This document shows positions 52,075 to 60,469 of a stretch of DNA of 64,000 bases, in pieces. Within the stretch, counting starts at the first letter, position 1, and every line of letters starts with the position of its first letter. The DNA comes from UBA6016 sp041915365. GTDB taxonomy: Bacteria; Campylobacterota; Campylobacteria; Campylobacterales; UBA6016. The notes under the pieces are model-generated. The model was not told the DNA's origin. It searched no databases and worked only from the letters and a program-made list of their open reading frames with translations. A program made the translations under genes and the position numbers. The stretch spans positions 62,001 to 126,000 of the forward strand of contig JAYSBP010000003.1 in NCBI GenBank assembly GCA_041915365.1, in the 5' to 3' direction.

Positions 52075-53223
52075 GTGAAAATAGCGCTTGTTGAAGATGA
52101 TATCAATATGCGAAAATCGCTGGAGATGGCGTTTTTGTGTTATCCGGAATTTGAGCTAAAAACATTCAAAAATCCAAAAGAAGCTCTAAAGTCAATAGAC
52201 GACACCTTTGACTTGATTATATCTGACCTTACTATGCCCGGCATGGATGGGCTCGATTTTGTAAAAGAGCTTGACGGAAGGTTTCCTGTTGTCATCATAA
52301 CGGGAAACGCAACCCTCAATAGAGCGATAGACTCTATAAGACTTGGTGTAAAAGACTTCATAACAAAACCTTTTGAAATTCAAACACTAATTGACGCAAT
52401 CAAAAACGGCTCGAATGAAAAGCCAAATCAAGCTGCGCAAAAGCCAAAAAAAGAGGAGGTAAAAACTCCTTCAAAAGATGGCTTTATCGCCATTTCAAAA
52501 GGGGTTGAAAGAGCGGTTGAGGTTGCCAGTAAAGCTGCCGCCACGGATGCTAGCATCATATTGCTCGGGGAGAGTGGAGTAGGCAAAGAAGTATTTGCTA
52601 ACTTCATCCACAAAACATCACCTAGAAGTGAAAAACCGTTTATTGCCATCAATATGGCGGCAATACCAGATAACCTAATAGAAAGCGAACTCTTTGGCTA
52701 CGAAAAAGGGGCATTTACGGACGCCCAAAATAGCAAACCGGGCAGATTTGAGATAGCCAACGGCGGAACGCTATTCCTAGATGAGATAGCAGAGATGCCA
52801 TACCCGCTCCAATCAAAACTACTAAGGGTTTTGCAAGACAAAGAGATAACGAGACTAGGCGGAACGAAAGCAATAAAAATAGACGTGCGGATAATATCCG
52901 CAACAAACGTAAATATTGAAAAAAATATCAAAGATGGAATGTTTAGAGAGGATTTGTACTATCGTCTCAATACGATTCCCGTGAAAATCCCGCCGCTGAG
53001 AGAGAGACAAGAGGAGATAGTCCCTATAGCCGAGATGACGCTAGAAAACACGGCAAAAAAATACGGCGTCAAAGAACATACGCTATCAAACGGCGCTAAA
53101 GAGGCTCTCACAAAGCATATATGGCAAGGGAACATCAGAGAGCTAATCTCCGTATGCGAAAGAGTTGCCATACTAACTGACGGCGTCGTGATAGAAGCTG
53201 AAGATATAACACAAAATTTATAA
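52075..53223 (+). CDS. flgR: Sigma54-dependent flagellar response regulator FlgR
   Basis: The 382-aa NtrC-type regulator starts at GTG 52075. The receiver has VEDD and phosphoacceptor D51 in LIISDLTMPGMDG. The AAA+ domain (about 140-370) has Walker A GESGVGKEVF, the sigma54-contact loop ELFGYEKGAFTDA, and Walker B NGGTLFLDEIAEM. It ends at residue 382 right after the AAA+ lid, with no Fis-type helix-turn-helix. Helicobacter FlgR also lacks one and activates RpoN flagellar genes without specific DNA binding. It precedes asd as in Campylobacter. Confidence 0.92.
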   Translation: MKIALVEDDINMRKSLEMAFLCYPEFELKTFKNPKEALKSIDDTFDLIISDLTMPGMDGLDFVKELDGRFPVVIITGNATLNRAIDSIRLGVKDFITKPFEIQTLIDAIKNGSNEKPNQAAQKPKKEEVKTPSKDGFIAISKGVERAVEVASKAAATDASIILLGESGVGKEVFANFIHKTSPRSEKPFIAINMAAIPDNLIESELFGYEKGAFTDAQNSKPGRFEIANGGTLFLDEIAEMPYPLQSKLLRVLQDKEITRLGGTKAIKIDVRIISATNVNIEKNIKDGMFREDLYYRLNTIPVKIPPLRERQEEIVPIAEMTLENTAKKYGVKEHTLSNGAKEALTKHIWQGNIRELISVCERVAILTDGVVIEAEDITQNL

Positions 53224-53241
53224 TCTAAAAGGAAAGAAAAC

Positions 53242-54273
53242 TTGAAAGAATATATAGTAGCGGTAGCAGGTGCGACAGGTGCAGTCGGACAAGAAATGAT
53301 AGAAGTTTTACAGGAGTTTAAACTGCCTATAAAAAAACTGGTTCCACTAGCTAGCGCAAATAGCGTGGGCAAAAAAATAGAATTTAGAGGCGAAGAGATA
53401 GCGGTAAAAGAGCTGACTGAAGGCGTGTTTAAAGAAGAAGGGGTTGAGATAGCACTTTTTAGTGCAGGTGGGAACGTATCGGCGAAATACGCCCCCCATG
53501 CTGCGGCGGCTGGAGCCGTGGTTATCGATAATACAAGCCACTTTAGGATGCAAGAGGATGTGCCGCTAGTTGTTCCTGAAGTTAATAAAGATGATATAAA
53601 AGAGTGGAAAAAAACAGGGGTTATAGCGAATCCCAACTGCTCCACAATACAAATGGTAACCGCATTAAAACCTCTTGATGAGCTCTTTGATATAGAGAGA
53701 ATAGACATTGCGACATATCAAGCTACGAGCGGCGCCGGTATGCAGGCTATGGAAGAGCTTGTTGATCAGATGAAAAAGTTTTTTGAGTTCAAGCTAGACG
53801 ATTATAAGCCGCAAAAATTCGTACACCAAATAGCCCTAAATCTAATCCCTCAAATAGATAGCTTCCTCGATACCGGCTACACAAAAGAAGAGATGAAAAT
53901 GGTCAATGAGACCCAAAAAATTATGCACAAAAATATGCAAGTATCGGCAACGTGCGTAAGAGTACCGGTCCTAAGAGGACATAGTGAAGCGGTAACTATA
54001 AAATGCAAAAAACCAGTAGACGCCGTAAAAGCTAGAGAGGCGCTAGCAAAAGCACAGAGTATCATCGTACAAGACGAACCGTCAAAATCTATATACCCAA
54101 TGCCTCGTCCAACATCTGGTACAAACGACACTTATGTGGGCAGAATCAGGGTTGATAACTTTGACCAAAATATTCTGCACCTATGGATAGTTGCCGACAA
54201 CCTAAGAGTCGGTGCTGCGACAAATGCAGTCAGAATAGCAAAAGAGTGGATAGCTATGCAGGAGGGCAAATAA
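53242..54273 (+). CDS. asd: Aspartate-semialdehyde dehydrogenase
   Basis: The 343-aa enzyme starts at TTG 53242, with AAAGGAAAG upstream. It has the NADP site VAGATGAVGQEMIEVL, the catalytic Cys in IANPNCSTIQMV, the AGMQAMEEL loop, and the catalytic His in LRGHSEAVTIK. It reduces aspartyl phosphate to the semialdehyde for lysine, diaminopimelate, threonine and methionine synthesis. Its stop overlaps the YqhA-like gene in a TAATG junction. Confidence 0.96.
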   Translation: MKEYIVAVAGATGAVGQEMIEVLQEFKLPIKKLVPLASANSVGKKIEFRGEEIAVKELTEGVFKEEGVEIALFSAGGNVSAKYAPHAAAAGAVVIDNTSHFRMQEDVPLVVPEVNKDDIKEWKKTGVIANPNCSTIQMVTALKPLDELFDIERIDIATYQATSGAGMQAMEELVDQMKKFFEFKLDDYKPQKFVHQIALNLIPQIDSFLDTGYTKEEMKMVNETQKIMHKNMQVSATCVRVPVLRGHSEAVTIKCKKPVDAVKAREALAKAQSIIVQDEPSKSIYPMPRPTSGTNDTYVGRIRVDNFDQNILHLWIVADNLRVGAATNAVRIAKEWIAMQEGK

Positions 54274-54848
54274 TGGAGCACGCACAAGAGCAAAAGCATA
54301 TAGAAAAAGCGAGGGCCGAGGATGAGAAAGAGAGCTCATGGATTGAAGTCTTTTTCGAGGGAGCCCTTTGGAGGAGTAGATTTCTCGTAATTATGGCTGT
54401 CATATCTAGCCTTTTTGGTTCTATGGCGCTTTTTCTTATAGGCTCAATCGATATGGCCGACGTGCTAATAAAAACTTGGGGATATTACATACTAAACGAC
54501 CATAGTTACGACCTCCACGCAAAAGTAGTCGGAGAGCTTATAGGGGCGATAGACTTGTATTTGATAGCAGTTGTTTTACTTATTTTTAGCTTTGGTATAT
54601 ATGAGCTATTCGTATCACAAATTGACGAAGCGAAAGATAGCGAATCATCACAAATACTTGAAATACACTCACTGGATGAGCTAAAAGATAAAATTGCGAA
54701 AGTAATCATAATGGTACTTGTTGTCAAGTACTTTCAGATGGTGCTTGATATGCAGTTTAACGGGGCGCTTGAGATGTTATACCTTGCGGCTTCTATCTTG
54801 GGACTATCCCTTGCACTATTTTTCTTACATAAAGGCGGTGGACACTAA
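54273..54848 (+). CDS. YqhA/UPF0114 family membrane protein
   Basis: The start at 54273 (MEHAQEQKHIEKARAEDEKE) is used; the open frame from 54183 is inside asd. The 191-aa protein has the family signature FFEGALWRSRFLVIMAVISSL, three to four membrane helices, and ELFVSQIDEAKDSESSQIL in the central loop. YqhA proteins are widespread but of uncertain function. It is translationally coupled to asd and hemE. Confidence 0.85.
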   Translation: MEHAQEQKHIEKARAEDEKESSWIEVFFEGALWRSRFLVIMAVISSLFGSMALFLIGSIDMADVLIKTWGYYILNDHSYDLHAKVVGELIGAIDLYLIAVVLLIFSFGIYELFVSQIDEAKDSESSQILEIHSLDELKDKIAKVIIMVLVVKYFQMVLDMQFNGALEMLYLAASILGLSLALFFLHKGGGH

Positions 54849-55864
54849 TGACTTTTATAGATGCATGTTTTAAAAAACCGACAAAACATACACCGATATG
54901 GATGATGAGGCAGGCTGGCAGATACCTTCCTGAATACAGAGCCACAAGAGCAAAAGCAAAAGATTTTATAGATTTTTGCCGAAGGCCAGACCTAGCCACA
55001 GAGGCGACATTACAGCCGATAGATATACTCGACGTGGACGCCGCAATTCTTTTTAGCGATATTCTTGTTGTGCCGCTTGAAATGGGTATGAAGCTAGAGT
55101 TTATAGAAAAAAAAGGGCCGGTATTTCATGATCCGGTTTCCACTCTGGCAGACCTAGATAGACTATCAAAAACACCGCAAGACAACCTCGGATACGTATA
55201 TGAGGCAGTAAGCCAAATTAGAAAAAATCTTCCTGCCGATAAGGCTCTAATTGGCTTTGCAGGAAGCCCATGGACACTTGCGACTTATATGGTAGAGGGT
55301 CAAGGGAGCAAAACTTTTGAAAAAATAAAAAGAGAAGTCTATAAAAACCCTGAATTTATGAGAGCTCTTCTCTCGATGCTAACAGATAGCGTAAAAAAAT
55401 ATTTGCTCAACCAAATAGACGCAGGAGCAAATGCCGTACAAGTATTTGACAGCTGGGGCGGTGCACTTGAAGAAGATAAGTTCTTTGAGTTTAGCTGGAA
55501 ATATATGCTAGAAATTAGTGACTTTATCAAAAAAGAGAGGCCAAATATCCCAGTAATTCTTTTTTCTAAAGGGATAGGGACATATATGGATAAAATAAGT
55601 GGCAATTTCGATGTATTTGGAGTTGATTGGGGCACGCCTATGAAACTTGCAAAAGAAAAAGTATTCGATAGATACGCCCTCCAGGGCAATCTTGAGCCTT
55701 CTAGACTATACGACAGAAAAGAAATGTTAAAGGGCGCCGAAGATATACTCTCGTTGTTCAAAAAAGAGAGTGGACATATTTTCAATCTAGGGCACGGGAT
55801 GATACCTGACTTACCTGTTGAAAATGCAAAAGAGCTTGTTAGCTTCGTACATTCATACCAATAA
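54848..55864 (+). CDS. hemE: Uroporphyrinogen decarboxylase
   Basis: The 338-aa TIM-barrel enzyme has the HemE start PIWMMRQAGRYLPEYRATR with the substrate-binding Arg residues, DAAILFSDILVVPLEMG with the catalytic Asp, the signature GFAGSPWTLATYMVEG, and FNLGHGMIPDLPVEN near the end. It decarboxylates uroporphyrinogen III to coproporphyrinogen III in heme synthesis. The start overlaps the preceding stop by one base. Confidence 0.97.
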   Translation: MTFIDACFKKPTKHTPIWMMRQAGRYLPEYRATRAKAKDFIDFCRRPDLATEATLQPIDILDVDAAILFSDILVVPLEMGMKLEFIEKKGPVFHDPVSTLADLDRLSKTPQDNLGYVYEAVSQIRKNLPADKALIGFAGSPWTLATYMVEGQGSKTFEKIKREVYKNPEFMRALLSMLTDSVKKYLLNQIDAGANAVQVFDSWGGALEEDKFFEFSWKYMLEISDFIKKERPNIPVILFSKGIGTYMDKISGNFDVFGVDWGTPMKLAKEKVFDRYALQGNLEPSRLYDRKEMLKGAEDILSLFKKESGHIFNLGHGMIPDLPVENAKELVSFVHSYQ

Positions 55865-55874
55865 GGAGATTACC

Positions 55875-56252
55875 ATGAAGTTTTCAAAACTACTGATTTC
55901 GTTTATTGTTTCGCTATCGATTTTTAGCTCTTCACTTTTTGCTGAGATGGTAGAGACAAGAGCTATGCTAAACGTTGAATCATCAAAAGCCAACATAGAT
56001 GCGTTTCTGGCTAGAGCGGACGTAGAGCAAAAGCTTGCAACACTTGGCGTAGATAAGTCTACAATCAAAGAGAGAATGGCATCTTTGTCAAACGACGAAA
56101 TTGCCAAAATTAGTCAAAAAATAGATGAGATGCCTGCGGGCGGTGATGCCGGCGGTATTATCGGCGTTCTTGTGTTTATTTTTGTTTTGTTGCTAATTAC
56201 CGATATTTTGGGTCTTACAAAAGTATATAGCTTCACAAGGCCTGTTAGATAA
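55875..56252 (+). CDS. PA2779-family membrane protein
   Basis: The ATG at 55875 is preceded by AAGGAG, so the longer frame from 55818 is rejected. The 125-aa protein has a signal peptide (MKFSKLLISFIVSLSIFSSS), a helical domain (ARADVEQKLATLGVDKSTIKE, SLSNDEIAKISQKIDEM), a Gly-rich hinge (PAGGDAGGIIGV), and one membrane helix near the C-terminus. This fits the PA2779 family, normally encoded next to a PA2778-type C39-like peptidase, which follows here. Confidence 0.8.
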   Translation: MKFSKLLISFIVSLSIFSSSLFAEMVETRAMLNVESSKANIDAFLARADVEQKLATLGVDKSTIKERMASLSNDEIAKISQKIDEMPAGGDAGGIIGVLVFIFVLLLITDILGLTKVYSFTRPVR

Positions 56253-57211
56253 AATATCTCATTTTTTGCGCATTAGCCCTGCTTCTTGCAGGGTGTGCGC
56301 CAAAAAACTACACTCAAATCACATCTGACCCAGCGCTACAAAAGTCAAAAAGATTAAAACTTTATATTTATCCGCAAGATGCCTACTACTGTGGCCCATC
56401 GTCACTCGCAACGGTATTTGAAAAAGAGAAAATAACTTTTGAATACGACGCTCTCTCAAAAACTACATTTGTCCTAGGATTAAAAGGGACGCTTCAAGCA
56501 CAAATGAAGGCCGCAGCCAGACAATATGGCCTAATCCCGTATGAAACGGGGAAAATGCTAAAAGATATTTTAAAAGAGGTTTCAAACGATACGTCAGTTA
56601 TCGTCTTATTCAACCTAGGCTTAAAGCTTGTCCCTGTATGGCATTACAGCGTAGTCACAGGCTATGACAAAGTGGAGCAAAAAGTATTTTTGTCTGCTCC
56701 AAACGGCTCTGAGACTTGGATGAGTTTTGAAGAGTTTGAAACTTTTTTTGAAAGAGGTGGGAGTTGGGCGATTAGCCTGATAAAACCTCCAAAAATACCG
56801 CTAACTTCAAGCGAAGATAGCGTGTTAAACGCTATACTCGATATGTATGAGGTCGGACAAAAAGATATAGCAAAACAAGCCGTAGTTGCATATTTGTCGA
56901 AAAATAAAAACTCTTACGGAGCAATGATTGTGCTTGGCAATATTTATCTACAAGATGAAGATTACAAAAGCGCCTCTTTTATGTATAATGAAATCCTCAA
57001 AATAAAACCAAACGAGCCTTCCATCCTAAACAACTTTGCCATTGCGCTACTGGGCCAGAACAAGTATGCACAGGCAAAAAAATACGCCGAGGAAGCTGTG
57101 AAAATAGGCGGTAAATTCGCTCAAAGCTATAAAAATACTTTAGAAAAAATAGAAAAAGCAATAAGGAAACAAGATGAACAAATGGACGCAAACTCTAGCA
57201 AACGAAAATGA
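56249..57211 (+). CDS. PA2778-family C39-like cysteine peptidase lipoprotein with TPR, ATA start
   Basis: The first ATG in frame (56504) is too late, since the sequence before it encodes a lipoprotein signal (KYLIFCALALLLAGC, C16) and the catalytic cysteine in QDAYYCGPSSLATVF (C48). Catalytic His is in VWHYSVVTGYD (H132). TPR-like repeats fill about 195-310. An in-frame stop at 56246 leaves ATA 56249 as the only fitting start: AAGG lies eight bases upstream and it overlaps the PA2779 stop. With this start the protein has 320 aa. It should be a periplasmic or outer-membrane protease or transglutaminase-like enzyme acting with its neighbour. Confidence 0.75.
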   Translation: MKYLIFCALALLLAGCAPKNYTQITSDPALQKSKRLKLYIYPQDAYYCGPSSLATVFEKEKITFEYDALSKTTFVLGLKGTLQAQMKAAARQYGLIPYETGKMLKDILKEVSNDTSVIVLFNLGLKLVPVWHYSVVTGYDKVEQKVFLSAPNGSETWMSFEEFETFFERGGSWAISLIKPPKIPLTSSEDSVLNAILDMYEVGQKDIAKQAVVAYLSKNKNSYGAMIVLGNIYLQDEDYKSASFMYNEILKIKPNEPSILNNFAIALLGQNKYAQAKKYAEEAVKIGGKFAQSYKNTLEKIEKAIRKQDEQMDANSSKRK

Positions 57212-58985
57212 GCTTCTTGTTATTGATGCCGAGGTAGATGTATTTTTAGAGGCAGCTCATATCGCATACATTGAGATGAAAAAAGAAAATCCAAAAGCCG
57301 TATTGTTCACAAATCCAGTCAACAAAAAGCTTGGTATCAAATATAAAACTCCGGTGCTGGCAAATATTTTTGGCAATACTAAAAAATGTGAATTGGTGTT
57401 TGGCGGTGATTTTAATAGAGTTGCAGACAAAATAGATGGATTTTTGAAACTCAAAAAACCGAAAACTTTTAAAGAAAAAATAGCAAAACTAAAAGATATT
57501 GTTGGGCTAAGGCACGTCTTCCCAAAGCTCGTCTCTAGCGGCGAATGTCAAGAGATTGTTTATCCAAAAGGGAAACGGCTAGATGAGATAATGCCTATTC
57601 TAACCACTTGGAAGGATGACGGCGGGGCTTTTGTGACAATGGGGCAAGTCTACACAAAAAGCTTAGACGGTGGCATGAAAAATGTCGGAATGTATAGGTT
57701 GCAGCTATTTGACGACAACACACTAGGGCTTCACTGGCAAATACACAAAGACTCAAATCACTTTTTTCACGAATACAAAAAAGCCGGGAAAAAAATGCCG
57801 GTCGCGATAGCGATAGGCGGCGATCCCCTGTACACTTGGTGCGCAACTGCTCCAATGCCAAAAGGGTTTTTTGAACTTATGTTATACGGCCTCATCAGGG
57901 GTAAAAAAGCACAAATGGTAAAGTGCAAAAGCGTAGACCTTGAGGTGCCACACGATGTTGACTTTGTAATCGAAGGTTTTGTCGATACGACAAAAGTAAA
58001 AGACGAAGGCCCTTTTGGCGACCACACTGGATACTATACACCAGTTGAACCTTACCCATTTCTTGAAATAAGCACCGTAACAAGCAAAAAAAACCCGGTA
58101 TTTTATGCAACCGTCGTCGGTAAACCGCCCATCGAAGACAAGTATATGGGGTATGCTACCGAGAGGATATTTTTGCCGCTTATCAAAACTACGGCGCCTG
58201 ATATAGTTGATTATGCTATGCCTGAAAACGGCGTATTCCACAATCTGATCCTTGCCAAAATAGATACGCTATATCCCGGACACGCCAAGCAGGCTATGCA
58301 CGCATTTTGGGGTGTCGGGCAGATGAGTTTTGTCAAACATGCGATATTTTTTCCAAAAGATGCGCCAAAGCTTCGTGATTATAAAGACATAGTCAAATTC
58401 ATAGCCGATAGGCTCAAAGTCTCAAATATGCTGATAACGGAGGGGGTACTCGATGCGCTCGACCATTCTAGCAACACTTTCGCATACGGTGGAAAACTCG
58501 GCATAGACCTAACGGATGCAATGCCCTACGCTAGCTGTTTTGAAGAGATAAAAGATGAAGAAGTCGCAAAGATACTTGAGGCAAAAGAGGCGAAAATATA
58601 CCTAAAAAAGACCCCGAATAGAACACTTTGCGTAAGATTGAACGGTGAAAAAAAGGCAAAAGAAATATTTGAGCTATACAAAAATGAGTTATCGAAATAT
58701 GCAAAAATAGTCGTTCTTTTTGATGAACAAAACAACGACTTGAATAATCCATATATGCTATTCTGGAGACTTCTAAATAACATAGACGCAACTAGAGATA
58801 TATACATTGACGGCGAGTTTATACTTGTTGACGCCACAAAAAAAGATATAAAAAACGGCTACGGTAGAGAATGGCCAAACGACACCGTATGCGATAAATG
58901 GCTACTTGACGAGCTAAAAGCAAAAGGTCTTGTAAGCTTCGATGACGAATTCTTAAAAAAATGGCAAATAGTCGATTTTGATTAG
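57174..58985 (+). CDS. ubiD: UbiD-family menaquinone biosynthesis decarboxylase
   Basis: The 603-aa protein is of the UbiD family, which uses prenylated FMN. It has the QVYTKSLDGGMKNVGMYRLQ and LGLHWQIHKDSNHFF regions, then VDFVIEGFVDTTKVKDEGPFG with the conserved Glu, and HTGYYTP. In Campylobacterota menaquinone is made by the futalosine pathway, and this long UbiD form carries out a decarboxylation there. AAGGA precedes the ATG at 57174, 38 bases inside the preceding gene. Confidence 0.9.
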   Translation: MNKWTQTLANENELLVIDAEVDVFLEAAHIAYIEMKKENPKAVLFTNPVNKKLGIKYKTPVLANIFGNTKKCELVFGGDFNRVADKIDGFLKLKKPKTFKEKIAKLKDIVGLRHVFPKLVSSGECQEIVYPKGKRLDEIMPILTTWKDDGGAFVTMGQVYTKSLDGGMKNVGMYRLQLFDDNTLGLHWQIHKDSNHFFHEYKKAGKKMPVAIAIGGDPLYTWCATAPMPKGFFELMLYGLIRGKKAQMVKCKSVDLEVPHDVDFVIEGFVDTTKVKDEGPFGDHTGYYTPVEPYPFLEISTVTSKKNPVFYATVVGKPPIEDKYMGYATERIFLPLIKTTAPDIVDYAMPENGVFHNLILAKIDTLYPGHAKQAMHAFWGVGQMSFVKHAIFFPKDAPKLRDYKDIVKFIADRLKVSNMLITEGVLDALDHSSNTFAYGGKLGIDLTDAMPYASCFEEIKDEEVAKILEAKEAKIYLKKTPNRTLCVRLNGEKKAKEIFELYKNELSKYAKIVVLFDEQNNDLNNPYMLFWRLLNNIDATRDIYIDGEFILVDATKKDIKNGYGREWPNDTVCDKWLLDELKAKGLVSFDDEFLKKWQIVDFD

Positions 58986-59480
58986 ATGATAAACGCTTTA
59001 AGCTACTCTCCATCGGCAGCCAATGTCAACTATGCTTCCATCAGCAAGTCCACAAAGAATAAAGATGACAAAAAGGACTCAAAAGAGGAGGAGGTAATAA
59101 CCAAGCTCCAAGCCAGAGACACTGAGGTAAGAGCTCATGAAGCAGCTCATATGGCGGCTGGAGGCGGAATAGCTGGTGGGGCTAGCTATGACTACCAGAT
59201 AGGACCGGACGGCAAAGCCTATGCTGTAGGCGGCGAAGTGCCGATAGATATTAGCACAGAGAGCGATCCAAAAGCTACGCAATCAAAAATGCAAAAAGTA
59301 AAAGCGGCGGCTTTAGCTCCAGCAAATCCAAGCCCTCAAGACATAAAGGTAGCAGCGACGGCTTCAATGATTGAGATGAAAGCAAAAATGGATGAGCTAA
59401 AAGAAAACAGCGAAGAAGTTAAAGACGGCGTCAAAAAAGCCGGACTAAAGAAGTATGAGGAAGCACAAAATATAACTTAA
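58986..59480 (+). CDS. Putative metalloprotease, CJM1_0395 / SprA-related family
   Basis: The 164-aa protein has a Lys-rich disordered start (residues 15-36), then REVRAHEAAHMAAGGG-type zinc motif (HEAAH, an HExxH match) followed by GGASYDYQIGPDGKAYAVGGE and VPIDISTESDP, the SprA-related putative metalloprotease signature. A helical C-terminus follows. It starts on the base after the ubiD stop. There is no signal peptide. The substrate is unknown. Confidence 0.8.
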   Translation: MINALSYSPSAANVNYASISKSTKNKDDKKDSKEEEVITKLQARDTEVRAHEAAHMAAGGGIAGGASYDYQIGPDGKAYAVGGEVPIDISTESDPKATQSKMQKVKAAALAPANPSPQDIKVAATASMIEMKAKMDELKENSEEVKDGVKKAGLKKYEEAQNIT

Positions 59481-59488
59481 AGAAAAAG

Positions 59489-59515
59489 AGAGGGTGGGTT
59501 TAAACCCCAGCCTCT
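59489..59515. terminator. Stem-loop between convergent metalloprotease and porB genes
   Basis: AGAGG and CCTCT flank the self-complementary GGGTTTAAACCC in the 19-base convergent gap and the start of the porB tail. Its position suggests a shared terminator. Confidence 0.5.
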
Positions 59516-60459
59516 TCTCTTCTAAGTAGGTATTCCCATCTCTCGTCAACATCTTTTTGGAATTGCTCGATGATGTGCTCATTTTTAGAGTTAAACAGGT
59601 GTTTAAATCTACCTTGCTCAGCCATATAATCCCTAACCGGAATCTTATTTTTTGGCTTATATGTAACTGTAAGTTTTGTGCCGTTTTCTATTTCAAATAG
59701 AGGGAACACGCAAGACTCAACAGCCAGTTCATTAATTTCCATACCCCTGTGTGGTTCGAATTTCCACTCAGTAGGGCAAGGGCTAACGGCATTTAGGAAT
59801 GAAGGACCGCCACACTCAAAGCCTTTTTGTACTTTTTTCACCATGTCTTTCCAATGTGATGGAGAGACCTGTGCAACATAAGTAGCGCCACTTGCCGCCA
59901 TAATGCCTATAATGTCTTTTTTCTTTTGTTTTTCACCATAAGACTCTCTACCGGCAGGCGATGTCGTTGTAGCTCCACCGATAGGCGTAGCAGAACTTCT
60001 TTGTCCACCTGTATTCATGTATCCCTCGTTGTCAAGGCATACATACATCATCTCATGACCTCTCTCAAGGCAGCCGCTAATCCATTGAAGACCTATATCG
60101 TAAGTACCGCCGTCACCGCCGAAAGCTACAAATTTTGTAGGTTTATTGTGTGTGCCAGGTAGTTTGCCCTTTCTTTGTAGGACTTTGTACATAGACTCTG
60201 CACCGGCTATCGCAGTAGAACCGTTCTCAAAGCCTATATGGATAGAGCTAACGTCCCAACTTGTAAAAGGATAAATAGAGGTACATACCTCAAGGCAACC
60301 AGTACTGTATCCTGTTACTATGTTGTAATCGGTAGCATTCATAATCTCTCTAACGATAATAGAGTGGGAACAACCAGGGCATAATCTATGCCCGCCTTCA
60401 AATCTCTCAAGAGACGTAGAAAACTCTTTTAGGTTTTTAATTTCTTTTATACCGCTCAT
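59500..60459 (-). CDS. porB: Pyruvate:ferredoxin oxidoreductase, beta subunit
   Basis: The 319-aa subunit binds thiamine diphosphate: GDGGTYDIGLQWI is the TPP motif, RLCPGCSHSIIVRE holds Fe-S cysteines, and YMNTGGQRSSATP lies at the active site. It oxidises pyruvate to acetyl-CoA with its partners. It is the last gene of the minus-strand porGDAB operon, ten bases after porA. Confidence 0.95.
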   Translation of the reverse strand: MSGIKEIKNLKEFSTSLERFEGGHRLCPGCSHSIIVREIMNATDYNIVTGYSTGCLEVCTSIYPFTSWDVSSIHIGFENGSTAIAGAESMYKVLQRKGKLPGTHNKPTKFVAFGGDGGTYDIGLQWISGCLERGHEMMYVCLDNEGYMNTGGQRSSATPIGGATTTSPAGRESYGEKQKKKDIIGIMAASGATYVAQVSPSHWKDMVKKVQKGFECGGPSFLNAVSPCPTEWKFEPHRGMEINELAVESCVFPLFEIENGTKLTVTYKPKNKIPVRDYMAEQGRFKHLFNSKNEHIIEQFQKDVDERWEYLLRREEAGV

Positions 60460-60469
60460 TTTTTACCCT

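Noticed and set aside
54183..54272. Upstream start of the YqhA-like gene
   Set aside because: The 30 extra residues are an out-of-frame reading of asd and contain many cysteines unlike the family.
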